A stretch of DNA of 64,000 bases from Kocuria rosea subsp. polaris (GTDB taxonomy: Bacteria > Actinomycetota > Actinomycetes > Actinomycetales > Micrococcaceae). Position numbers and translations under genes: made by a program. The notes beneath the pieces were generated by a model. It ran no database searches. It saw nothing but the letters and a program-made list of their open reading frames with translations, and was not told the DNA's origin. Positions 34,147 through 43,270 of the stretch are shown here, piece by piece; position 1 is the stretch's first letter; every line of letters begins with the position of its first letter. Where the stretch lies: positions 1 to 64,000 of the forward strand of contig MLDA01000015.1 in the NCBI GenBank assembly GCA_023896275.1, read 5' to 3'.

Positions 34147-35636
34147 GCCAGGTTCAGGGCCGACCACGAGACCGGCTCGAGGCGCACGGTCAGCTTGCCC
34201 TCCGCCAAGGTGGCATCGAGCGGCTTGAGCCCCACGCGCTCCGGGTCGTCCTTGGTGTTCTTGGCGTACACGTCCTCGTCCCACAGGGTCACGGCCTCGT
34301 CAATGCGCTCGCGCCCCAGCGACGCGACGTCGATCGTCACGTCCACGGCCTCGCGGCCCCGATTGAACAGGAACACGGCCGCGTTCTCGTCTCCGGCCGT
34401 GGCGACGCAGTCGACGACGGCGTTCTCGCCGTGGGCCTTGCTCGTCACCGATGCGGTCGTGACCTGGGGTCGCAGCACGCGGCCGCGGGCGATACGGGAG
34501 GTGACGGAGAACGGGAAGAACGTGGTCTGCTTCCAGGCGGCGCCGCCCGGCTCGGTCATGATCGGGGCGATCACGTTCACAAGTTGCGCGAGCGAGGCCG
34601 AGCGCACGCGGTCGTGGTTCTCGAGCAGCGTCATCAGCAGGCTGCCGAACACGACGGCGTCCGCCACCGAGTACACGTCCTCCAGTTGGCGCGGCGCGAT
34701 CCGCCACTCGTCGTTGACCTCGTCCGATGCGTGGTGCTCGTCCAGGTACCAGATGTTCCACTCGTCGAAGGAGAGCATGATGGTCTTGTCGGACTTGCGG
34801 CGGTGCTTGACGTGGTCGGCCGTCGCGACGACGGTCTCGATGAAGTACCGCATGTCGGCCGCGGAGGCCAGGTAGGAGTCGAGGTCGCCGCCGCGCTCCT
34901 GGTAGTAGGCGTGGCAGGAAATATAGTCGACGTGCTCGTAGGCGTGCTCGAGGACGGTCCGCTCCCACTCGCCGAACGTCGGCATGGCTGATCCGGAGGA
35001 ACCGCAGATGACCAGTTCGAGGTCCTTCTCGGCCGCCTTCATCGCCTGGCCAGTGCGGGCGGCGAGCTTGCCGTAGTCATCAGCGGTCATGTAGCCGGTC
35101 TGCCACGGGCCATCCATCTCGTTGCCGAGGCACCACATCTTCACGCCCCACGGCTCGGGGTATCCGTGCTCGGCGCGCAGGTCGGACAGCGCGGTGCCTG
35201 CGGGGTGGTTGGTGTACTCGAGCAGATCGAGTGCCTCGAGGATGCCGCGAGTGCCGAGGTTCACGGCCAGCATGAGCTCGGAGTCGATCTCCTTGAGCCA
35301 CGTGGCGAACTCGTTGAGGCCCACCTGATTGTTCTCGAGCGAGTGCCACGCGAGGTCGCGACGGATCGGACGCTGCTCCCGGGGCCCGACGCCGTCCTCC
35401 CAGCGGTAGCCGGAGACGAAGTTGCCACCGGGGTAGCGGATCGTCGTCGCGCCCAGCTCCTTGACGAGGGCGGTCACGTCCCGGCGGAATCCGTTCTCGT
35501 CGGCCTGCTCGTGGCCGGGCTCGAAGATCCCGTCGTAAACGCAGCGGCCGAGGTGCTCGACGAAGGCGCCGAAGATGCGGCGGTCGATCTCTGCGACGAC
35601 GGCGTGGGAGTCGATCGTGATGGCTGCGGAGGGCAT
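34143..35636 (-). CDS. GH51 alpha-N-arabinofuranosidase
   Basis: 497 aa, the usual GH51 length. Removes terminal alpha-L-arabinofuranosyl units. Acid/base Glu173 lies in CLGNEMDGP and nucleophile Glu292 in SFDEWNIWY, matching Glu175/Glu294 of the Geobacillus enzyme in position (from memory). No signal peptide: cytoplasmic, acting on imported oligosaccharides. The start has AAAGGA seven bases upstream, 27 bases after the YesL-like gene. Confidence 0.93.
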   Translation of the reverse strand: MPSAAITIDSHAVVAEIDRRIFGAFVEHLGRCVYDGIFEPGHEQADENGFRRDVTALVKELGATTIRYPGGNFVSGYRWEDGVGPREQRPIRRDLAWHSLENNQVGLNEFATWLKEIDSELMLAVNLGTRGILEALDLLEYTNHPAGTALSDLRAEHGYPEPWGVKMWCLGNEMDGPWQTGYMTADDYGKLAARTGQAMKAAEKDLELVICGSSGSAMPTFGEWERTVLEHAYEHVDYISCHAYYQERGGDLDSYLASAADMRYFIETVVATADHVKHRRKSDKTIMLSFDEWNIWYLDEHHASDEVNDEWRIAPRQLEDVYSVADAVVFGSLLMTLLENHDRVRSASLAQLVNVIAPIMTEPGGAAWKQTTFFPFSVTSRIARGRVLRPQVTTASVTSKAHGENAVVDCVATAGDENAAVFLFNRGREAVDVTIDVASLGRERIDEAVTLWDEDVYAKNTKDDPERVGLKPLDATLAEGKLTVRLEPVSWSALNLA

Positions 35637-35663
35637 GTGTTCCTTTGCGTTGTCGTTGGGTTG

Positions 35664-36308
35664 TCAGGTGGGGCGCGCGGCCAGCGCGCCGGCGCCGGGG
35701 ACCCGGTCGACGACGACGCCGACCATGGCCCGGGCCACGAGGAGGGGCACCGCGATGCCGAAGAGGATCGCGATGGGCGCGGCCGCCGTCGTCGTCAGGA
35801 CGAGTGCGGTGAGGCCCGCGCCGACGCAGGCGGCCGCGCGACCGGGGGCGAGCCACGGGCCCAGCAGGCCGAAGCGCACGGATTCGCCCGGGCGGGCGCC
35901 CGGGACGGACGCCGCGTAAACGGCGGCGAAGAGCCCGCCCGCAGCGGCCGCAGCGACAGCGACTGTCGAGGCGACGAGCAACACCGCACCGGCCGCGCCC
36001 GGGACCTCGGGCACGACGACAAGCAGGTTGAACAGCCCGCACGCGGCCGCGACGCCGAACGGCAGTTGCGCCGGTTGGGCCGAGACGAGCACGCGACGGA
36101 AGTGGCGCCAGAAGCTGTGCCAGAGGCCGGCGTCGTCCTCGGGGTCGAGGCAGCGCAGGGCCGCGATCGTCGCGGGGCCAGCGCCGAGGAACAGGAGTCC
36201 GGCGCAGGCGCCGAGGATCCAGAGCGCCTGAACCGCGAGCAGTCTCGCCAGTAGAGCGAGCACAAGCATGACCCGGCCGGCCCATCCGAGGGGTTCGGTC
36301 TCGCTCAT
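35664..36308 (-). CDS. YesL/DUF624-like membrane protein
   Basis: 214 aa with about five or six hydrophobic segments (for example VMLVLALLARLLAVQALWILGACAGLL near the N-terminus). The length, the conserved ALRCLDPEDDAGLWHSFWRHFRR loop and the position after carbohydrate ABC permeases fit the YesL/DUF624 family, which often accompanies CUT1 sugar importers. Its role is not established. ATGA overlap with the permease gene upstream. Confidence 0.7.
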   Translation of the reverse strand: MSETEPLGWAGRVMLVLALLARLLAVQALWILGACAGLLFLGAGPATIAALRCLDPEDDAGLWHSFWRHFRRVLVSAQPAQLPFGVAAACGLFNLLVVVPEVPGAAGAVLLVASTVAVAAAAAGGLFAAVYAASVPGARPGESVRFGLLGPWLAPGRAAACVGAGLTALVLTTTAAAPIAILFGIAVPLLVARAMVGVVVDRVPGAGALAARPT

Positions 36309-37225
36309 CCCTTGCTCCCGGTGAGGGCGATGGACTCGATGATCTGCCGCTGGAAGATCACGAAGACGGTCAGCACGGGCACGAGCGCGATGCACGAGGC
36401 GGCCATGATCAGCGGGTAGTCCGTCTGGCTCGCGTAGGTCGCGTTGAAGCGGGCGATGACCAACTGCAGTGTCTGCACCTCGGGCGAGTTCAGGTAGATG
36501 ATCGGGGCCAGGTAGTCGTTCCAGACGGCCATGAACCACAGGATGAACTGCGCGGCGATGGCCGGGCGAATGATCGGGAAGATGAGGCGCCAGAAGATCT
36601 GGAGGTGCGTGGCGCCGTCGATCTTGGCGGCCTCGATGATCGAGTCCGGTACCGAGTCGAGGTACTGCCGCAGGAAGAACACCATGACGATGTTGCCGAA
36701 GATCGCCGGCAGGATCAGCGGCCAGAGGGTGTCGACGAGCCCGGCCGTGGCGAAGATCTGGAACTGCGGGATCATCAGCGTCGGGAACGGGACCATGATC
36801 GCCGTGAGCAGACCGAGGAAGATGACGCCCTTGTAGGGCAGGCGCATCTTGGCGAACGCGTAGGCCGCCAAGGCCGACGCCGCGCCGCCGACGACCGTGA
36901 CGCTCACGGCGACGATCGCGCTGTTGGTGATACCGGTCAGCAGCGGGCCGGCGCCCCAGACGCGCAGGTAGTTGTCCCACTGGGCCGGGTCCGGGATCCA
37001 CTGCGGCGGCAGCGCGAACACCGCTTCGCGGGTCTTCAGGGAGGTCGAGAACATCCAGACGAGCGGGGCGATCATCGTGATGCCACCGAGCGAGAGGATG
37101 ATCCCGACGATCCAGTTCCCCATCCGGTACCCGGCGGAGCGCGGGCGAGAGGGGATCAGCTTCTGGTTGCGCGAGCTCACCGCGGACGGCTTGGATTCGG
37201 TGGGTTGCGGGGCAAGTGTCGTCAT
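36305..37225 (-). CDS. Carbohydrate ABC transporter permease (MalG type)
   Basis: 306 aa with six predicted membrane segments after a 25-residue cytoplasmic start. The EAA loop that docks the ATPase is visible as IIEAAKIDGATHLQIFWRLIFPIIRP near residue 195. With the permease gene upstream it would form the membrane channel of a CUT1 importer for arabinose-containing oligosaccharides. No ATPase gene is in the locus. Confidence 0.9.
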   Translation of the reverse strand: MTTLAPQPTESKPSAVSSRNQKLIPSRPRSAGYRMGNWIVGIILSLGGITMIAPLVWMFSTSLKTREAVFALPPQWIPDPAQWDNYLRVWGAGPLLTGITNSAIVAVSVTVVGGAASALAAYAFAKMRLPYKGVIFLGLLTAIMVPFPTLMIPQFQIFATAGLVDTLWPLILPAIFGNIVMVFFLRQYLDSVPDSIIEAAKIDGATHLQIFWRLIFPIIRPAIAAQFILWFMAVWNDYLAPIIYLNSPEVQTLQLVIARFNATYASQTDYPLIMAASCIALVPVLTVFVIFQRQIIESIALTGSKG

Positions 37226-37235
37226 CGAAATCGCC

Positions 37236-38177
37236 TCAGTCGATCGAGAAGTGGTTGCGCCGGTTCAGGGCGAACTGGAGTGCGGTCACGGCGAGCACCA
37301 GGAGGCCGAGGACGAGCGACATCGCGGTCGCGTACCCCATGTTGAGGTAGTCGAAGGCCTGGCGCCAGATGTACCAAACGAGAGTCGCCGTCGAGTATTC
37401 CGGGCCGCCGTCCGGGGTCATGATGTTGATCTCGACGAAGATCTGGGCGCCGCCGATGATGTTGGTGACCACTAGGAAGAAGGTCACCGGCCGCAGCATC
37501 GGAACCGTGATGGCCCAGAACTGCTGGATTGCGGACGCACCGTCGAGTGCCGCCGCCTCGTAGAGCTGGCGCGGCACGGACTGCAGGGCTGCCAGGTAGA
37601 GCAGCATCGAGAATCCGAGCCCCTTCCAGATCGCCATGATCATGATGGCCGGCTTGGCCGTGGCCGGGTTCTGCAGCCAGTTGGGACCGTCGATGCCGAC
37701 GTATCCCAGGGCCTGGTTGACCAGCCCGAAGTCGCCGTTGTAGGCCCACTGCCACAGGATGGCGATGGCGGCGATCGAGGAGATCACCGGGATGTAGTAG
37801 ATGGTCCTGAAGAACGTCGTCCCGGCCATCTTGCGGTTCATCGCCAGCGCCAGGAGGAGCGACAGGAGCAGCCCGACCGGGATGGCCAGCATCATGAAGA
37901 CGGTGTTGCCGAGCGACTTCCAGAAGTACTGGTCGGTGAACATTCGCACGTAGTTGTCGACGCCGTTGGCCACTGGGGCCGTGATGCCGTTCCAGTTCGT
38001 GAACGACGTGACGATCGCGAACAGGATCGGGTAGGCCACGAAGACGACGAAGCCGAGGACCGGCAGGGCGACGAAGAGCGCCGCGGTGCGGTGCTCGCGC
38101 CGGTGCAGCGTGCTCAGCCGCTGCCGTGGGCGGGGGTTGTCGGGCGCCGGGGCCGCGGATTTTTCCAGGATCGTCAT
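37236..38177 (-). CDS. Carbohydrate ABC transporter permease (MalF/UgpA type)
   Basis: 313 aa with six membrane segments (first: TAALFVALPVLGFVVFVAYPIL). EAA loop LYEAAALDGASAIQQFWAITVPMLRP near residue 215. The ATG overlaps the stop of the binding-protein gene (ATGA), and ten bases separate it from the second permease. Confidence 0.9.
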   Translation of the reverse strand: MTILEKSAAPAPDNPRPRQRLSTLHRREHRTAALFVALPVLGFVVFVAYPILFAIVTSFTNWNGITAPVANGVDNYVRMFTDQYFWKSLGNTVFMMLAIPVGLLLSLLLALAMNRKMAGTTFFRTIYYIPVISSIAAIAILWQWAYNGDFGLVNQALGYVGIDGPNWLQNPATAKPAIMIMAIWKGLGFSMLLYLAALQSVPRQLYEAAALDGASAIQQFWAITVPMLRPVTFFLVVTNIIGGAQIFVEINIMTPDGGPEYSTATLVWYIWRQAFDYLNMGYATAMSLVLGLLVLAVTALQFALNRRNHFSID

Positions 38178-39511
38178 TTGGTGCCTCGGCTCATCTCGGA
38201 CTGGTCGTTGGCCATGTCGAGGAAGTCCTGCATCCTCGGCTGCGCCTCCGCGAGGTAGTCGGCAGCCGTTTTCCGTCCTTCGAGGACCGGCTGGATGTTG
38301 GTGTAGAGCTCGTCGTACCACTGCGGGTTGTAGGTGTAGGTCGGCGGCAGCGCCCGGCCGTAGGTTTCGACGACATCGAGGAACTCCTTCTTGTTGACAG
38401 GCGGCGTGGAGTCGTCGGCCGCGAATTCGTGGGCCATGTCGATCAGGTTCGGGATCTGCACGCCCGCCTCGGCCAGGCTGCGCTGGGTGTCCGGGTCGGC
38501 CGAGAGATGCGCGACGAGGTCGGCGGCCGCCTGCGGGTTCGCGGTGGCCGCGGAGACGCCGATACCGAGCGTTCCGATCCACGACGCCGGCTCACCCGTC
38601 CGGCCCACGGGGTACGGCATGAGGTCCCATTCGAAGTCCAATCCCTGGTACACGGGGATGTCCCACGGCGCGATCGGGAAGAACGCGATCTGGCCCTGCA
38701 TCCAGCGCTGGTACGTGTCGAGGGTCTGCGCCTCGGCGATCGACGGGGTGACGCCATACTTGGTGTCGAGATCGGTGAAGTACTGCAGGGCCTCGGCGAA
38801 CTCGGGGGTGTCGACGGTGACCTTCGTGGCGTCCTCGTTGAGCCATTCGCCGCCGTTGGACCAGGCGAAGGCCTGCAGATTCCACGTGACGTTCAGCCCG
38901 GTCCCCCACTGGTCGGTCTTGCCGTCGCCGTCGGTGTCCTGCGTGACTTCTTCGAGGACCTCGAGCCATTCCGCCCACGTGTACGGCTCGTCGGGGTCCG
39001 GGAGTTCGATGCCGGCCTCCTTGAGCATCGTGGCGTTGTAGCCGAACGAGAAGGGGCCGACGTCCTTCGGCAGCGCGTACAGCGGCCCGCGGCCGAGCTG
39101 CTCGCCGTCGTATCGGTACGAGTCGACGCCGTAGTCCCACATGTTCTCGAGATCGACGACGTCGGAGGCCTCGATGTAGGGCGTGATCTCCTGGATGACG
39201 CCGGCGTTGGCGTAGCTCTCCACGCTCCCGGGATCCAGATAGAACACGTCCGGGATCTGGCCTCCGACGATGGCGGCGCGCAGCTTGGTCGCGTACTCGT
39301 CGGCCGTCGTCATGATCATGTTGACCTCGATACCGGACTCGGCCTCGAACGCTTCGATCGCTTCCGTATACGCCACCTGCTCGTCGGGGCTGCCGCGGAA
39401 CATGAAGGTCAGCGAGTCCGGATCACTGCTCTGGCCGCATCCGGCGAGTGCGCCTGCGGCTACCGCTAAAGAGGCCGCCAGGCCCACGGCGCGCGTCAAC
39501 TTCCTCGTCAT
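38174..39511 (-). CDS. Sugar-binding lipoprotein of the ABC importer
   Basis: 445 aa. Lipoprotein signal MTRKLTRAVGLAASLAVAAGALAGC with lipobox Cys25, then a type-1 solute-binding fold (FMFRGSPDEQVAYTEAIEAFEAESGIEVNMIM, and WAEWLEVLEEVTQDTDGDGK). It captures the oligosaccharide outside the membrane. Glycoside hydrolases downstream point to arabino-oligosaccharides. The start has GGAAGGAG. A 27-base palindrome and a CRP-like box lie upstream. Confidence 0.92.
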   Translation of the reverse strand: MTRKLTRAVGLAASLAVAAGALAGCGQSSDPDSLTFMFRGSPDEQVAYTEAIEAFEAESGIEVNMIMTTADEYATKLRAAIVGGQIPDVFYLDPGSVESYANAGVIQEITPYIEASDVVDLENMWDYGVDSYRYDGEQLGRGPLYALPKDVGPFSFGYNATMLKEAGIELPDPDEPYTWAEWLEVLEEVTQDTDGDGKTDQWGTGLNVTWNLQAFAWSNGGEWLNEDATKVTVDTPEFAEALQYFTDLDTKYGVTPSIAEAQTLDTYQRWMQGQIAFFPIAPWDIPVYQGLDFEWDLMPYPVGRTGEPASWIGTLGIGVSAATANPQAAADLVAHLSADPDTQRSLAEAGVQIPNLIDMAHEFAADDSTPPVNKKEFLDVVETYGRALPPTYTYNPQWYDELYTNIQPVLEGRKTAADYLAEAQPRMQDFLDMANDQSEMSRGTK

Positions 39512-39590
39512 ACGCGTCGCTCCTTCCTGTTGTTCCGCGGCAGGGTGCGAACGCAGGACTGCGACGGAGGGGTACGGAAAACAAAGATTA

Positions 39591-39617
39591 CAACGTTGGA
39601 ATTGGATTCCAACGTTG
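39591..39617. promoter_or_regulatory. Large LacI-type operator in front of the arabinose operon
   Basis: Two perfect 12-base arms, CAACGTTGGAAT and its complement, separated by three bases. Each arm contains the self-complementary CAACGTTG. It lies 80 bases upstream of the binding-protein start and 52 bases after the lacI-family stop. It is the best candidate operator for the regulator encoded at 39669. Confidence 0.7.
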
Positions 39618-39634
39618 TATATCGTGCCATCGGA

Positions 39635-39650
39635 TGTGACGCACGTCAAG
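39635..39650. promoter_or_regulatory. CRP/GlxR-like box upstream of the arabinose operon
   Basis: TGTGACGCACGTCAAG keeps TGTGA-N6-TCA of the TGTGA-N6-TCACA consensus (8 of 10 fixed positions). It lies just upstream of the LacI-type palindrome, where a CRP-family activator would sit. Motif match only. Confidence 0.3.
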
Positions 39651-39668
39651 CATTTGGGGTGGCTTAGC

Positions 39669-40703
39669 TCACTTGGACGGGCCGGTGCCGCGGGTGGACT
39701 CCCGCTCGATGAGCTCGTAGTCGGTCGTGTAGCGGACGGACGGCGCGCGCTCGGCACCCGACACCCGCTCATCGATGCGCTCGTGCAGCACGTGCACGGC
39801 GGTCCGGGCGATCTCGACCCGACCGGGATCGATCGTCGACAGCGATGGCGACGTGTAGCGGGTCTCGTCGAGGCCGTCGAATCCGATGAGCCTGATGTCC
39901 TCTGGGACCCGGCGCCCGGCCTCGCCGAGCGCGCGCAGGGCGCCCAGGGCGAGCGTGTCGTTCATCCCGAAGACCCCGTCGATGCCGAGGTCGCGCTCGA
40001 GCAGCTCGGACATTGCGGCCGCGCCGTCGTGCCGGTGCCAGAGCCCGACGTAGCCGACGAGGCGCTCGTCGTACGCGATCCCCGCCGCCTCGAGCGCCGC
40101 GCGATATCCGCGCAGGCGGAGGGCAGCCGATCCGAGGTCTTCGCCGGCGTGCGCGCCGACGGCGGCAATTCGACGGCACCCGGCCGCGATGAGGTGCTCG
40201 GTCGCGGCCCGCGCCGCGGCGAGGTTGTCCATCGCCACGTGGTCGCAGGGCGTGTCGAAGAGCCGTTCGCCGAGGATGACGAGCGGGTAGTCGACGGCGA
40301 GCAGCCCCGCGTCCGCCTGCGACATCGCCAGCGGGCTGAAGATGAGGCCGTCGGTCAGCTGCAGGCGCGGGCTGCGCAGCAGCTCCCGCTCGGTGTCGAG
40401 GTCGGCACCGGTCTGTTCGATGAGGACCGTCAGGCCGCGCGCCTTGGCGGCGGCGATCACCGAGTCGGCCAGCTCGGCGAAGTAGGGAAGCTTCACCTCG
40501 GGCACCGCGAGCCCGATGACGCCCGTGCGACCGTTGCGCAGGCTGCGCGCCGAGAGGTTTGGCTGGTAGCCGAGCTCGTCGATGGCGGCGCGGACCACCG
40601 CACGCGTCGTGTCCCGGACGTACTCGCGCTCGTGCACGACGTTGGAGACCGTTTTGATCGATACTCCCGCGCGCCGAGCGACATCGCGCAATGTGGCGGC
40701 CAT
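39669..40703 (-). CDS. LacI-family regulator of the arabino-oligosaccharide locus
   Basis: 344 aa. HTH at residues 4-50 (TLRDVARRAGVSIKTVSNVVHEREYVRDTTRAVVRAAIDELGYQPN) with the hinge ARSLRNGRTGVIGL after it, then a sugar-binding effector domain (about 60-335; FGMNDTLALGALRALGEAGRRVPEDIRLIGFDGLDETRY). ATG at 40703 with GGGAGGA upstream; a longer frame to 40784 is unsupported. It is on the same strand as the operon it precedes, 157 bases away, with the palindrome in between. Confidence 0.9.
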   Translation of the reverse strand: MAATLRDVARRAGVSIKTVSNVVHEREYVRDTTRAVVRAAIDELGYQPNLSARSLRNGRTGVIGLAVPEVKLPYFAELADSVIAAAKARGLTVLIEQTGADLDTERELLRSPRLQLTDGLIFSPLAMSQADAGLLAVDYPLVILGERLFDTPCDHVAMDNLAAARAATEHLIAAGCRRIAAVGAHAGEDLGSAALRLRGYRAALEAAGIAYDERLVGYVGLWHRHDGAAAMSELLERDLGIDGVFGMNDTLALGALRALGEAGRRVPEDIRLIGFDGLDETRYTSPSLSTIDPGRVEIARTAVHVLHERIDERVSGAERAPSVRYTTDYELIERESTRGTGPSK

Positions 40704-40751
40704 CTGCTTCCTCCCAAGTGACACCCTACACGCGCCGGTCACGGCGGGTGA

Positions 40752-40805
40752 TGAAAGAGAACGACGGCGGTCGCCCGCCTCCAAGGCGAGCGACCGCCGT
40801 CGTTC
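40752..40805 (-). terminator. Terminator downstream of sucD
   Basis: Two perfect 16-base arms (40759-40774 and 40790-40805) around a 15-base loop, followed on the minus strand by TCTTTC. It lies 41 bases beyond the sucD stop and upstream of the lacI-family gene. Confidence 0.65.
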
Positions 40806-40846
40806 GGTAACGCGCGGGGCCCTATACGCGGCCCCACGGGTGGCGC

Positions 40847-41782
40847 TTAGAGCGAGGAGGCCGGCTCCTGCACCGGGTACACCTCGCGCAGCAGGTGGGC
40901 GGTCTCGGACGGCGTCTTGCCGACCTTCACGCCCGCGGCCTCGAGGGCCTCCTTCTTGGCCTCGGCCGTTCCGGAGGAACCTGAGACGATGGCGCCTGCG
41001 TGGCCCATGGTCTTGCCCTCCGGTGCGGTGAAGCCGGCCACGTAGCCGACAACGGGCTTCGTGACGTTGGCCTTGATGTACTCGGCCGCGCGCTCCTCGG
41101 CGTCGCCGCCGATCTCACCGATCATCACGATGGCCTTGGTCTCCGGGTCGGCCTCGAACGCGGCCAGCGCGTCGATGTGCGTGGTACCGATGACCGGGTC
41201 GCCGCCGATACCGATGGCGGTGGAGAAGCCCAGGTCACGCAGCTCGTACATCATCTGGTAGGTCAGGGTGCCCGACTTGGACACGAGGCCCACGCCGCCC
41301 TTGCCGGTGATGTTCGCCGGGGTGATGCCGACCAACGACTCGCCCGGGGTGATGATGCCGGGGCAGTTCGGGCCGATGATGCGGGTGATCTGGTTGCCCT
41401 CGGCGTCGACCTTGGACTGGGCCAGGGCCCAGAACTCGGCGGCGTCCTGCACGGGCACGCCCTCGGTGATGACCACAACGAGGCCGATCTCGGCCTCGAT
41501 GGCCTCGACGACGGCGTCCTTGGTGAACTTCGGCGGCACGAAGACGATCGACACGTCAGCGCCGGTCTCCTTGATGGCCTCGGCGACGGTGCCGAAGACC
41601 GGCAGTTCGACGTCGGAGCCGTTCTGAGCCGTGTGCGAAACCGTGGTGCCGGCCTTGCGGGCGTTCACGCCGCCGACGACGTTGGTGCCCGCGTGCAGCA
41701 TGCGCGCGGTGTGCTTCGAGCCCTCGCCGCCGGTGATGCCCTGGACGATGACCTTGGAGTCCTTGTTGATGAAGATAGACAT
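40847..41782 (-). CDS. sucD: Succinate-CoA ligase (ADP/GDP-forming) alpha subunit
   Basis: 311 aa. TCA-cycle enzyme subunit that binds CoA and carries the phosphohistidine. CoA-binding Rossmann start [33 protein letters not shown], and the [28 protein letters not shown] region, whose His is the phosphorylated residue. Seventeen bases after sucC, with AAGGA upstream. Confidence 0.96.
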   Translation of the reverse strand: MSIFINKDSKVIVQGITGGEGSKHTARMLHAGTNVVGGVNARKAGTTVSHTAQNGSDVELPVFGTVAEAIKETGADVSIVFVPPKFTKDAVVEAIEAEIGLVVVITEGVPVQDAAEFWALAQSKVDAEGNQITRIIGPNCPGIITPGESLVGITPANITGKGGVGLVSKSGTLTYQMMYELRDLGFSTAIGIGGDPVIGTTHIDALAAFEADPETKAIVMIGEIGGDAEERAAEYIKANVTKPVVGYVAGFTAPEGKTMGHAGAIVSGSSGTAEAKKEALEAAGVKVGKTPSETAHLLREVYPVQEPASSL

Positions 41783-41799
41783 TTTAGTGTTCCCCGTCC

Positions 41800-42966
41800 T
41801 TAGGCGTTCGCCAGCTCGGCGGCCTTGTCGGCCCCCTCGTCCATGGTGGTGGCAAGCGTGACGAGCGGGTGGTTGGCATCCGAGAGGATGCGGCGGCCCT
41901 CGTCCACGTTGTTGCCGTCCAGGCGGACCACGAGCGGCTTGGTGGCCTTCTCGCCCAGGATATCGAGGGCCTTCACGATGCCGTCGGCGACCGCGTCGCA
42001 CGCGGTGATGCCGCCGAAGACGTTCACGAACACGCTCTTGACCTGGGGGTCGTTCAGGATGACGTCCAGGCCGTTGGCCATGACCTCGGCGGAGGCTCCG
42101 CCGCCGATGTCGAGGAAGTTGGCCGGCTTCACGCCGTTGTGGTTCTCGCCCGCGTAGGCGACGACGTCCAGCGTGGACATGACGAGGCCCGCGCCGTTGC
42201 CGATGATGCCGACTTCGCCGTCGAGCTTCACGTAGTTCAGGCCGGCTTCCTTGGCCTTGGCTTCGAGCGGATCTGCGGCGCCCTTGTCCTCGAGCTCCTC
42301 GTGGTCCGGGTGGCGGACCTCGGAGGCGTTCTCGTCGAGGGAGACCTTGCCGTCGAGGGCGATGATCTCGCCCGCGCCGGTCTTCACGAGCGGGTTGACC
42401 TCGACGAGGGTCGCGTCCTCGTCCTTGAAGACCGTCCACAGCGTCTGGATGGTCTGGGAGACCGCGGCGCGCAGCTCTTCGGGGAAGTTGGCCTCGGCGA
42501 CGATCTCGTCAGCCTTGGCCGCGTCGATGCCGACCAGCGGGTCGACGGCGACCTTGGCCAGGGCCTCGGGGCGCTCGACGGCGAGCTGTTCGATCTCCAC
42601 GCCGCCCTCGACCGAGCACATCGCCAGGTAGTTGCGGTTCGCGCGGTCCAGCAGCACGGAGAAGTAGAACTCCTCAGCGATGTCCGCGCCCTGCGCGATC
42701 ATGACCTTGTTGACCGTGTGGCCCTTGATATCCATGCCGAGGATGTCGGACGCGTAGCCGAAGGCCTCATCGGCGTTCTTGGCGACCTTCACGCCGCCGG
42801 CCTTTCCGCGGCCGCCGACCTTGACCTGAGCCTTGACTACGACCACGCCGCCGATCTTCTCGGCAGCGGCCTTGGCTTCTTCTGGGGTGTACGCAACGAT
42901 GCCGGCAAGCACGGGGACGCCGTGCTTCTCGAACAGATCGCGCGCCTGGTACTCATACAGGTCCAC
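41800..42966 (-). CDS. sucC: Succinate-CoA ligase (ADP-forming) beta subunit
   Basis: 388 aa, the normal length. ATP-grasp domain first ([41 protein letters not shown]), then the C-terminal ligase domain ([35 protein letters not shown], the succinate/phosphate loop). GTG start at 42966 with AAGGA upstream; a frame to 43107 adds unconserved sequence. It forms the enzyme with sucD. Confidence 0.96.
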   Translation of the reverse strand: MDLYEYQARDLFEKHGVPVLAGIVAYTPEEAKAAAEKIGGVVVVKAQVKVGGRGKAGGVKVAKNADEAFGYASDILGMDIKGHTVNKVMIAQGADIAEEFYFSVLLDRANRNYLAMCSVEGGVEIEQLAVERPEALAKVAVDPLVGIDAAKADEIVAEANFPEELRAAVSQTIQTLWTVFKDEDATLVEVNPLVKTGAGEIIALDGKVSLDENASEVRHPDHEELEDKGAADPLEAKAKEAGLNYVKLDGEVGIIGNGAGLVMSTLDVVAYAGENHNGVKPANFLDIGGGASAEVMANGLDVILNDPQVKSVFVNVFGGITACDAVADGIVKALDILGEKATKPLVVRLDGNNVDEGRRILSDANHPLVTLATTMDEGADKAAELANA

Positions 42967-43270
42967 GGGGTGTGTCCTTCTACGTCGAAGTCGTGTCTGA
43001 CTCGGAACGCACGGGCTTTGACCCAGCCCGCCGATTCCTACCGAAGACCAAGAGGCCTCCGCGGCGCTTGACGCCTCGCCTAGACTAACGCGTCCGGGCG
43101 GCATCACCCAGTTCTACGGGGCGTAGACGATTAACATCACGGCCCTACCGCCCGCGCGCGGAGCGGGACGACGAAGCGCCTGTGATCCACCTCTCACGCC
43201 GCGCCCGAGCGCGTTTCCGTACCTCGGACGCGACCAGGGCTGCGCCGCCCCGGCGGGCCCGGGGCCGAAC
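42967..43270. other. 304-base intergenic region with the sucC promoter
   Basis: Holds the sucC upstream region. A TAGTCT box on the minus strand (43087-43082) is a possible -10, about 115 bases before the GTG. The half near pcrA (43140-43270) is very GC-rich and shows no gene or clear hairpin with a T-run. Confidence 0.4.
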
